A stretch of DNA of 5,723 bases, taken from NCBI GenBank assembly GCA_018648945.1, contig JABGQJ010000516.1, positions 1-5,723 of the forward strand, given 5' to 3'. The stretch's first letter is position 1. Each line of letters starts with the position of its first letter. Shown one piece after another: positions 1-5,723 of this stretch. Under the pieces are notes generated by a model, which saw nothing but the letters and a program-made list of their open reading frames with translations, was not told where the DNA came from and ran no database searches. A program made the position numbers and the translations under genes. Source of the stretch: Victivallales bacterium (GTDB taxonomy: Bacteria > Verrucomicrobiota > Lentisphaeria > Oligosphaerales > Lenti-02).

Positions 1-1239
1 AAGAGCTGGATCGCCAATATTCAGGCACCCGGGTTGATCGACAAGGAGGAGTGGACAGCCGACAAGATGCTCGCGCTTTGGCGGGCCCCACGAGGATGGG
101 ATCTGGCCGGCGTCTCCGGCATCCAGGTGGACGAATATTACTCCGGGGCCAAGTCCCTCCGGTTCGAGGCCCCCCTGGTGACGTCCCTCGCGCGGCTCTC
201 CGAGGATCCCGATTTCGCCGGCAAGCTCTGGATCCCGTTCCTGGCCGGCAAATACGGGGCGACGCCGGACAATCTCTTTGTGAAGACCGTGTTGGGCGCG
301 GGCTGGCCGTTCTCGGAGGAGGTCTACCTCGGGGAGATGCCTACTGAGGAAGAGAACCTGAGCAATATCCGCGCCCGTTTCCACGGCGTTGCGGCGGCGT
401 ACGAGAGCATTCACCCCGGCTCGCTGCGGCGGATGATCTTCACGCCCATGTTTGCCTATCTGCCCTACTGCACGGCCAACCGGTGTCCGCAGGCCGATTT
501 CCGTGTGCACCTCGACCAGCAGATGCAGATGCTCGCCACCGATCCGGCCTTCTTTGGGCTCTGGGGGGTGCAGCCCTACCGGTCCAACTACGTCGACGAG
601 GAGATCCTCAACTGCATGGGTAGATTGCTGCGCCACTTCTGCATCGAGGGCAAATCCGAGCGTCTACTGCGCGACCCGTACGAGCTGAAGCATGTCGCCG
701 ATCCGGATTTCGAGGAAGGGCTGGCGCGTTGGCAGGCTGCTGCGGCTGAACCCGGCAGCATCAAGCCCGGCACGTTCGGTGGCTACGGTACACTCGCGGG
801 GCGATATCCCAGTGGGAAGATCGGCGATACGTTTGCCGTGATGACGCGCTCCGCCAAGGCCCCGAATGTCCTGAGCCAGGAACTGCGGCAACTCGAACCG
901 GGCCGGTTGTACTCGGTCAAGGTGATCACCGGCGACTTCGCGGACCTGCAGGGCGGCAAGACCCGCAAGGTCTCGCAGACCCTCTCGGTCCAGATCGACG
1001 GGGGGACGGTCGTGCCCGGCGGTTTCAGCCACCCCTTCCCCAGCTGCCGCGGCCCCAGGCCGTTCACCGCCAAGAAACCACTCTGGATGACCTATCACTG
1101 GCTGCAGTTCCGCGCCACGGGCGGCCCGGCAGCCCTGTCCATCAGCGATTGGGCCAAGCCCGGGGAGCCCGGCGGGCCGGTGGGGCAGCAGGTGATGGTC
1201 AATTTCGTCGAAGTGCAGCCGGTGCTGGAGACGCAATAG
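1..1239 (+). CDS. Unrecognised protein, C-terminal part; barrel-like region plus beta-rich C-terminal domain (5' end outside window)
   Basis: The reading frame is open from the first base to the TAG at 1237-1239, giving 412 visible residues. The in-frame TTG at 34 is not a credible start, because coding sequence continues upstream of it without a stop, so the true N-terminus and any signal peptide lie outside the window. Residues about 1-230 alternate predicted strands and helices in a way that recalls the later part of a TIM-barrel hydrolase. They include a strand ending in VDEYYSG (D44, E45), a second strand near WIPFLAGKYG, and a late FGLWGVQPYRSNYVDEE segment (about 185-201). From about 231 (DPDFEEGLARW) a second domain begins, glycine-rich and beta-rich. 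It resembles the jelly-roll or carbohydrate-binding domains that often start with a 'DPxFEEGLxxW' phrase. A glycoside-hydrolase-like or carbohydrate-binding role is possible but unproven, and no catalytic pair can be assigned. It precedes the first URO-D-like gene by 53 bases on the same strand. Confidence 0.8.
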   Translation, partial: KSWIANIQAPGLIDKEEWTADKMLALWRAPRGWDLAGVSGIQVDEYYSGAKSLRFEAPLVTSLARLSEDPDFAGKLWIPFLAGKYGATPDNLFVKTVLGAGWPFSEEVYLGEMPTEEENLSNIRARFHGVAAAYESIHPGSLRRMIFTPMFAYLPYCTANRCPQADFRVHLDQQMQMLATDPAFFGLWGVQPYRSNYVDEEILNCMGRLLRHFCIEGKSERLLRDPYELKHVADPDFEEGLARWQAAAAEPGSIKPGTFGGYGTLAGRYPSGKIGDTFAVMTRSAKAPNVLSQELRQLEPGRLYSVKVITGDFADLQGGKTRKVSQTLSVQIDGGTVVPGGFSHPFPSCRGPRPFTAKKPLWMTYHWLQFRATGGPAALSISDWAKPGEPGGPVGQQVMVNFVEVQPVLETQ

Positions 1240-1277
1240 GCGGTAGCAGCGAACGGGCCCAATGACAAACCACTGTT

Positions 1278-1285
1278 GGTGAGGA
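1278..1285 (+). promoter_or_regulatory. Ribosome binding site for the first URO-D-like gene
   Basis: GGTGAGGA lies 7 bases before the ATG at 1293 and is a good Shine-Dalgarno match. It supports the ATG at 1293 as the start. No clear promoter is visible in the 53-base gap, so transcription probably reads through from the upstream gene. Confidence 0.6.
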
Positions 1286-1292
1286 TTGAACC

Positions 1293-2546
1293 ATGCCGAA
1301 TACCAAAGACAGAGACATCATCCAGCGCTTGGCCGCCAAGGTGGCGCAGATTGCCGCGTTGCCTGTGCAGAACGAGAAGCGGCAGATGTGGCGCGACCTG
1401 AACGCCAGGAAGCCCGTGCGCCCGATGGTGACGATCGACCAGATCTGCTGGAACGAGATGAACGTGGACGACGAACTGAGCCTCACCTGCGAGGACGGCG
1501 AGTGCCGCGGGTATGAGGACCAGCTGCGGAAGATCCTCTATCGGTGGCGCCACTTCCCGGTGGACATGGTGGTGGAACCGTTCATTCGGGTGCCCAAGGC
1601 CGTGGGGAACTCCGGCTTCGGCGTGGTCGTGGAGCAGGAAGTCGCGGTGAGCGACCCCACCAACAGCGTCGTCGGGCACGCCTACGCGAACCTCTTCGCG
1701 ACGGACGCCGACCTGGATCGAATCAAGACCCCAGTCATCACCCACAACCCGCTGGAGACGGCCCGCAGACTGGAGGTGGCGCACGACCTCTTCGACGGCA
1801 CGCTGGAGATCCGCGAGCAGAGCGTCGATCCCTACCTGTCGGTATGGGACCCGATCAGCACCTGGATGGGCGTCCAGAATGTGCTCTTCGCCATGGTTGA
1901 CCGACCGGAGTTCATGCGTGAGATGGCCCGGCGGACCGTGCAGGGCTATCTGAGCATGCTCGACCAGCTGGAAGAGCAGGGCCTGCTGTGCAGTCACCAG
2001 TCGCTCATTCATTGCACCGGGGCCTACACGGATGAATTGCCTGCTCCGGGGTTCGATCCGCAGCGACCACGCACGCAGGACATCTGGATGTTCGGCCTGG
2101 CACAGATGTTCTCCACGGTGTCGCCGGCGATGTTCCAGGAGTTCGAGATCGACATCTGCATGCCCATCTTCGAGCGCTTCGGCCTCGTCTACTACGGATG
2201 TTGCGATCCCCTGGACCTGAAGATGAACGAGGTCCGCAAGATCCCCAACGCGCGGAAGATCTCGATGAGCCCATGGGCCGACGAAGAGATCGGGGCGGCG
2301 GAGATCGGGAGCGACTACGTCTATTCCCGGAAGCCCAATCCCGCGCTGCTGGCGTGGCCCGAGTTCAGCCCCGGAGAGGTCAGGACGCATCTGCAGACGA
2401 CTGTGGACGTATGTGCCCGCCACGGTTGCCCGTTGGAACTGATCCTGAAGGACATCAGCACCGTAGCATACGAGCCGCAGCGGTTGTGGCAATGGGCCGA
2501 CATGGCCATGGAGATCGTCGGCGCAAACGACGGCGGCGCCCAATGA
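1293..2546 (+). CDS. Uroporphyrinogen decarboxylase superfamily protein, divergent (YGCCDP type)
   Basis: This 417-residue protein belongs by pattern to the URO-D / cobamide methyltransferase superfamily, a TIM-barrel fold that includes HemE and the methylcobamide:thiol methyltransferases. Supporting segments are the helix plus DPISTWMG region in the middle, YYGCCDPLD (Y301, C303, C304, D305), the following strand KISMSPWAD (324-330), and the late LILKDISTV strand (K386, D387) before a final helix. I recall the 'YGCCxP ... SPWAD ... LKDxxT' series from a distinct group of proteins usually annotated only as URO-D-like. True HemE features such as the N-terminal arginine/AGR motif are missing, so haem synthesis is unlikely. 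By eye, YGCCD sits where MtaA/MtbA-type enzymes carry the zinc-binding HxCG motif, with Cys kept and His replaced by Tyr. A second His-Cys pair is at 240-241. A cytoplasmic methyl-transfer or decarboxylation role is plausible, but the substrate is unknown. The stop codon overlaps the start of the next gene. Confidence 0.85.
   Translation: MPNTKDRDIIQRLAAKVAQIAALPVQNEKRQMWRDLNARKPVRPMVTIDQICWNEMNVDDELSLTCEDGECRGYEDQLRKILYRWRHFPVDMVVEPFIRVPKAVGNSGFGVVVEQEVAVSDPTNSVVGHAYANLFATDADLDRIKTPVITHNPLETARRLEVAHDLFDGTLEIREQSVDPYLSVWDPISTWMGVQNVLFAMVDRPEFMREMARRTVQGYLSMLDQLEEQGLLCSHQSLIHCTGAYTDELPAPGFDPQRPRTQDIWMFGLAQMFSTVSPAMFQEFEIDICMPIFERFGLVYYGCCDPLDLKMNEVRKIPNARKISMSPWADEEIGAAEIGSDYVYSRKPNPALLAWPEFSPGEVRTHLQTTVDVCARHGCPLELILKDISTVAYEPQRLWQWADMAMEIVGANDGGAQ
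2543..2546 (+). other. ATGA stop/start overlap, likely translational coupling
   Basis: The ATG of the ASST-like gene (2543-2545) overlaps the TGA of the URO-D-like gene (2544-2546). No good Shine-Dalgarno sequence lies at normal spacing upstream; the nearest GGAG is about 29 bases away. Translation of the propeller gene therefore probably depends on ribosomes finishing the gene before it. Confidence 0.7.
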
Positions 2547-3730
2547 GAACCGTATACCCCACTGGCACCACGCTCTACAAGCCGGATGCCTGCTTCGGCG
2601 GCTACACCATCATCTTCGGTGGCTTGTCCGTGAAGCTGGTGGATATGAATGGGCGCATCGCCAATCAGTGGCGGCTCGATACCTCCGTCCACTCCCACGG
2701 CACGGACCGAACCCACCTTTTGAAGAACGGCCACATCTTGGTGTCGCGTGGCGGGATGACTTCCACCGACGGCATGGTGGAGGAGTACGACTGGGGTGGG
2801 AATCTCGTCTGGCAGTACTTCCCCGAAGGCACGAACCCTCACCATCGGCTGATGGGGCCCCATCACGATGTCTGGCGGAAGGAGAATGGCAACACGCTCC
2901 TGATCTGCCGCGAGGCAGTGCCGGAGGAGTACCTCAAGCAGGTCCGCAATCCGCTCTGGCAGAACCAGACGATCTGCGGCGACACGATCCTGGAGGTGAA
3001 TCCGGCCGGCGAGCTGGTGTGGGAGTGGAACAGCCATGGGCATCTGGATATCAACCACTACCGGCTGGTGGCGAGTCCGGGCTGGCATGCCGGGCCGGAC
3101 AATAGCACCGTGGTGGACTGGACCCATGTCAACACCGTTCGCGAGTTGCCTGAGAACCAGTGGTCCGACCAGGGCGACCAGCGGTTCAGACCCGGAAACG
3201 TGATGATCAGCCCCCGGCAGTTGGATACGGTCTACATCATCGACCGCGACAGCGGCGATATTGTCTGGGAGTACGGCGGCGACTACTTCGGCGGTCTCTC
3301 TGGACAGCACGAGCCCTACATGATCCCCAAGGGCTGCCCCGGTGCCGGGAATGTCATGATCTTCGACAACGGCGCCTCCCCCTGGAAGGACCTCGGGCAC
3401 GCCGGCATGAGCTACGTGCTGGAGGTGAACCCGATGACCAAGGAGCTGGTGTGGGTCTACAACGACGGCCTCCGGTTCCACTCCACCTACACCTCCAGCG
3501 CCCAGCGTCTCCCCAACGGCAACACGCTGATCTGCGAGGCAGCCGCCCGTCGGGTCTTCGAGGTGACCCCCGAGTGCAAGACGGTCTGGGAATACGTCGG
3601 CTGCGGTTGCCGTTCCTACCGCTACGGCTACGACTACTGCCCGCAGACCGCAGCCTTGGGACTGCCCAACGAGGTCTCGGTCACGCCTCCAAAGGACCTG
3701 CGAATCCCCCCGGACGCGCCGCTCGACTAG
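2543..3730 (+). CDS. Arylsulfotransferase (ASST)-like six-bladed beta-propeller protein, no signal peptide
   Basis: The protein has 395 residues from the ATG at 2543. The frame is open further upstream, but that extension lies inside the preceding gene. A propeller is shown by a repeated 'G-x-(L/I)VW-x-Y/W' element with tryptophans at 43, 90, 160, 242, 304 and 349, suggesting six blades, and by repeated 'NGNTLI'-type strands. The N-terminus (YPTGTTLYKPDACFGGYTII, then LVDMNGRIANQW) follows the ASST family pattern. Bacterial ASST moves a sulfuryl group from one phenolic sulfate to another through a catalytic histidine. Candidate equivalents of its active-site residues are H107/H108 (HHDVW), H195 (DWTHVN), R225 (SPRQLDT) and H256 (SGQHEPY); this matching is by eye from memory. 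Classical ASST enzymes are periplasmic, but here the N-terminus is not hydrophobic and shows no signal peptide, so a cytoplasmic location is inferred. C354, C356 and C366 cluster near the C-terminus. A non-enzymatic ligand-binding propeller is the main alternative. Confidence 0.82.
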   Translation: MRTVYPTGTTLYKPDACFGGYTIIFGGLSVKLVDMNGRIANQWRLDTSVHSHGTDRTHLLKNGHILVSRGGMTSTDGMVEEYDWGGNLVWQYFPEGTNPHHRLMGPHHDVWRKENGNTLLICREAVPEEYLKQVRNPLWQNQTICGDTILEVNPAGELVWEWNSHGHLDINHYRLVASPGWHAGPDNSTVVDWTHVNTVRELPENQWSDQGDQRFRPGNVMISPRQLDTVYIIDRDSGDIVWEYGGDYFGGLSGQHEPYMIPKGCPGAGNVMIFDNGASPWKDLGHAGMSYVLEVNPMTKELVWVYNDGLRFHSTYTSSAQRLPNGNTLICEAAARRVFEVTPECKTVWEYVGCGCRSYRYGYDYCPQTAALGLPNEVSVTPPKDLRIPPDAPLD

Positions 3731-3782
3731 GGTGCGGGCGGGCGATTGAGAGCCCACGCTGCCGATTACTGGGAAGCCAACC

Positions 3783-4868
3783 ATGACGCCCAAGGAACGG
3801 TTCCTCAATGTGCTCAACTACCAGCCGGTGGACCGTGGGGTCTACGGGATGTGCCTCGGCTGGTGGCCGGAAACGGCACAACGGTGGCAGACGGAGGGCT
3901 TCGATCCGGCCAAGGGACATGGCTTCGCGATCGACCCGTGTGCGTGGCGCACCCCTTGGTTCTTCCCGAACCCGCCCTTCGAGCGCCAGGTCGTGGCGGA
4001 GGATGCGGAGACCATCACCTACGTCAACCACGACGGGATCGTGCTCCGTGAACGCAAGGACAACCCGCTTTCGTCCATGCCGCAGTTCCTGCGTTTTCCG
4101 GTCGAGACCCGGAGCGACTTCCGCCGCTTCTGGGCGGAGCGCATGCGTCCCGACCTAGCGGCGCGGCTCGGTACGGATTACGCGGCAAAGCTGGCGGCCT
4201 ACCAGACGCGAGAGGCCCCGCTGATCGTCATTGCCGGGCGCTGGGGCGGCTTCTTCGGTGGCCTGCGCAATCTCACGGGCGTCGAGAAGCTCTGCACGCT
4301 GTTCTACGACGATCCGGCGTTTGTCGAGGAGATGATGGACACCTTGGCCGACTTCCTCATCGCCATGATGGATCAGATCCTGGTGCATACGGACATCGAC
4401 GTCTTTGGTTTCTGGGAGGACATGGCCTACAAGACCGGCCCCCTGATCGGCCCGGAGATGGTGCGGCGTTTCATGTTGCCGCGCTATCGCCGGGTAATCG
4501 AGCACCTGCGGGCCAAGGGGGTGCAGTGGTTCTGCCTGGATAGCGATGGCGACATCTCCTCGCTGATTCCGGTGTGGCTGGACGCCGGCATCAACATCCT
4601 CTACCCCTTTGAGGTGCAGTGCGGCATGGATGTGATCCAGGTACGCCAACAGTATGGGCGGGACCTGCGGATCTGGTGCGGCATAGACAAGCGAGCCGTC
4701 GCAGCGGGGCCGGCAGCGATCGATGCCGAACTGCGGCGGGTGCGACCGTTGATCGAGGAAGGCGGGTACGTCGCCGGGCTCGACCACGCGCTGCCGCCGG
4801 ATGTGCCCTATGCTCACTTCCGGTACTTCATGGAGCGTCTGTGGGAGGGGGTAAACGGGCGACTATGA
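3783..4868 (+). CDS. Uroporphyrinogen decarboxylase superfamily protein (DSDGD type)
   Basis: This 361-residue protein has the usual length and layout of the URO-D superfamily. It opens with TPKERFLNVLNYQPVDR, the typical 'R...L.....PDR' beginning. Mid-protein it has FGFWEDMAYKTGPLIGPEMV (W211, E212, D213), matching the segment in this fold where a strand leads into 'isPexf'. Next come LDSDGDISSLIPVWLDAGINILYPFEV (D253, D255, D257), WCGIDKR (C299, D302, K303), and a C-terminal GLDHALPPDVP (D334, H335) that is characteristic of URO-D-like proteins. DSDGD occupies the place of the zinc-binding HxCG motif of MtaA/MtbA-type methyltransferases, so a thiol-zinc site of that kind looks absent. The HemE arginine/AGR motif is also absent, so this is not a haem enzyme. 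The ATG at 3783 is preceded by GGGAAG at 3771-3776 with 6-base spacing. A gap of 52 bases separates it from the ASST-like gene and 44 bases from the glycyl radical enzyme gene. A catabolic methyltransferase or decarboxylase role is inferred. Confidence 0.87.
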   Translation: MTPKERFLNVLNYQPVDRGVYGMCLGWWPETAQRWQTEGFDPAKGHGFAIDPCAWRTPWFFPNPPFERQVVAEDAETITYVNHDGIVLRERKDNPLSSMPQFLRFPVETRSDFRRFWAERMRPDLAARLGTDYAAKLAAYQTREAPLIVIAGRWGGFFGGLRNLTGVEKLCTLFYDDPAFVEEMMDTLADFLIAMMDQILVHTDIDVFGFWEDMAYKTGPLIGPEMVRRFMLPRYRRVIEHLRAKGVQWFCLDSDGDISSLIPVWLDAGINILYPFEVQCGMDVIQVRQQYGRDLRIWCGIDKRAVAAGPAAIDAELRRVRPLIEEGGYVAGLDHALPPDVPYAHFRYFMERLWEGVNGRL

Positions 4869-4897
4869 CGGGGTAATGGCAGCGGACCACAAGCGAT

Positions 4898-4902
4898 GGA
4901 GA
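4898..4902 (+). promoter_or_regulatory. Ribosome binding site for the glycyl radical enzyme gene
   Basis: GGAGA lies 10 bases before the ATG at 4913. An in-frame TAA at 4874-4876 rules out a start further upstream, and no other ATG, GTG or TTG in this frame occurs between that stop and 4913. The start is therefore well fixed. Confidence 0.5.
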
Positions 4903-4912
4903 CGCGACGGCT

Positions 4913-5723
4913 ATGACACCACGAATCGAGGCCCTCCGGACCCGCGTGCTCAGCAGTCGACAGCTTGGGGACCCTCAAGCAGGCGCTCTGCACCAGGAAG
5001 CCTTGGCGCTCAGCGTGGGCGAGCCCGAGGTGATCCGTCACGCCAAGGCTGCGGCCCACTACTATCGCCACCAGGAGCTGGTCCTGAACGACGGCGAACT
5101 CATCGTCGGGGCGCGACCGGGCCTGACCGTGGATCCGGGCGGCAGAGTGGTGCAGGGCATCTTCGGCCGCTGCACGTTTGCTCCCCCAGCACCGACCCAT
5201 TGGCCCGTCCCGGAGGAGACCCACGCGTTCTGGTCGGAAGGCATGTTCGCCCCGGCCGGCAACCACACGACTCTGGACTACACGAGTATCTTCGCTGAGG
5301 GCTTCCTGGGCCTGCTTGAGCGCGTGGACGCCCGCGCCACACAGATAGCTGACGACGATCCGGAGCAGCAGAAGAAACGCGATTTTCTGACGGCTCTGCG
5401 GATCGTCGGCGAGGGTTTTCTTGACCTCAGCGACCGCTATGCAGAGGCGCTCGACACGATGGCGCTGGCATGCACGGAGCCCGGGGGCAAGCTGGAACTG
5501 GGGATCATGGCCCGGAGTTGCCGCCGGGTGCCGGGCCACCCTCCCGGCACATTCTGGGAAGCTTGCCAGTGTGCCTGGTTCTCGTTCTTCTTCCTGCCGG
5601 ACGCCCCTGGTCGCGTGGACCAGTATCTGTATCCATGTTACCAGCACGACATCGAGCGCGGGGCCATCACCCAGGCCTTTGCCAAGGAGCTGCTGTCGTG
5701 TCTCTGGCTCAAGTATTTCGAGT
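4913..5723 (+). CDS. Glycyl radical enzyme (pyruvate formate-lyase type), N-terminal third (3' end outside window)
   Basis: The frame opens at the ATG at 4913 and stays open to the window end, giving 270 residues of a family whose members usually run to about 800. The PFL-domain pattern is clear: VLNDGELIVGA (57-67), the AGNHTTLDY segment (about 115-123, corresponding to the family's 'GHxxPDY'), IMARSCRRVPGHPPGTFWEACQCAWF (about 198-223), GRVDQYLYPCYQHDIERGAIT (from 233), and AKELLSCLWLK near the edge. The IPxxPPxTFWEA-like phrase and 'GRxDQYLYPYY' are hallmarks of the diverse glycyl radical lyase/dehydratase group rather than of PFL itself. The catalytic cysteine, its neighbouring glutamate and the C-terminal glycyl-radical loop are all outside the window, so the reaction (C-C, C-N, C-O or C-S cleavage, dehydration or decarboxylation) cannot be told. 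It should need a radical-SAM activating enzyme, probably encoded nearby but not seen here. The protein is expected to be cytoplasmic and active only without oxygen. Confidence 0.9.
   Translation, partial: MTPRIEALRTRVLSSRQLGDPQAGALHQEALALSVGEPEVIRHAKAAAHYYRHQELVLNDGELIVGARPGLTVDPGGRVVQGIFGRCTFAPPAPTHWPVPEETHAFWSEGMFAPAGNHTTLDYTSIFAEGFLGLLERVDARATQIADDDPEQQKKRDFLTALRIVGEGFLDLSDRYAEALDTMALACTEPGGKLELGIMARSCRRVPGHPPGTFWEACQCAWFSFFFLPDAPGRVDQYLYPCYQHDIERGAITQAFAKELLSCLWLKYFE

Noticed and set aside
1271..1284. Short ACCA/TGGT inverted repeat overlapping the ribosome binding site
   Set aside because: A 4-base stem is expected by chance and shows no riboswitch or operator structure.
2198..2542. Upstream in-frame extension of the ASST-like gene
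   Set aside because: The extension overlaps the coding end of the URO-D-like gene, gives a charged low-complexity peptide, and the family N-terminus begins right after the ATG at 2543.
1095..2543. Long open frame on the - strand (482 codons)
   Set aside because: It lies opposite the first URO-D-like gene, spans two genes and a gap, and its translation is low-complexity with no recognisable family. This is the usual shadow of GC-rich third positions.
3735..3765. Possible hairpin (GGGC...GCCC with an outer GCG/CGC) after the ASST-like gene
   Set aside because: The stem is only 4 pairs with an uneven bulge and no following T-run, so it is not supported as a terminator.
2321..3817. Long open frame on the - strand (498 codons)
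   Set aside because: It lies antisense to the ASST-like gene, which has clear family motifs. The antisense translation shows no motif and crosses gene boundaries.
3783..4868. Annotation as HemE (haem biosynthesis uroporphyrinogen decarboxylase)
   Set aside because: The N-terminal arginine/AGR motif of HemE is absent, no other haem genes are present, and the context is catabolic. The same holds for the gene at 1293-2546.
4876..5298. Open frame on the + strand of 140 codons starting at 4876
   Set aside because: It is out of frame with the glycyl radical enzyme, and the arginine/proline-rich translation has no family signal.

Overview
The window is a GC-rich, tightly packed bacterial segment with five genes, all on the + strand. 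It reads as one operon, or part of one. Intergenic gaps are about 40 to 55 bases, one junction is a 4-base ATGA overlap, and I see no tRNA, rRNA, mobile element, CRISPR array, convincing terminator or long repeat. The first gene runs in from the left edge and the last runs off the right edge, so the cluster continues on both sides.

Layout: (1) 1-1239, the C-terminal part of an unrecognised protein that looks like an alpha/beta-barrel region followed by a beta-rich, jelly-roll-like C-terminal domain. (2) 1293-2546, a divergent uroporphyrinogen decarboxylase (URO-D) superfamily protein with a YGCCDP motif. (3) 2543-3730, an arylsulfotransferase (ASST)-like six-bladed beta-propeller without a signal peptide. 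(4) 3783-4868, a second, quite different URO-D superfamily protein with a DSDGD motif. (5) 4913 to the window end, the N-terminal third of a glycyl radical enzyme of the pyruvate formate-lyase (PFL) type.

The glycyl radical enzyme is the strongest ecological clue, because these enzymes are oxygen-sensitive and point to an anaerobic or facultative lifestyle. High GC, paired URO-D-like genes, an ASST-like propeller and a possible carbohydrate-related protein suggest an uncultured anaerobic heterotroph, perhaps of the Planctomycetota/Lentisphaerota/Armatimonadota kind. That placement is an impression and not a demonstrated assignment.

How the genes might work together is inference. A glycyl radical lyase or dehydratase could cleave or rearrange a substrate. 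The URO-D-like proteins could handle a methyl or carboxyl group, since this fold includes cobamide-dependent methyltransferases as well as true URO-D. The ASST-like propeller could transfer a sulfuryl group or simply bind a ligand. Neither URO-D-like protein looks like a housekeeping HemE. The combination does not match any pathway I can name, and it is the main point of interest here.
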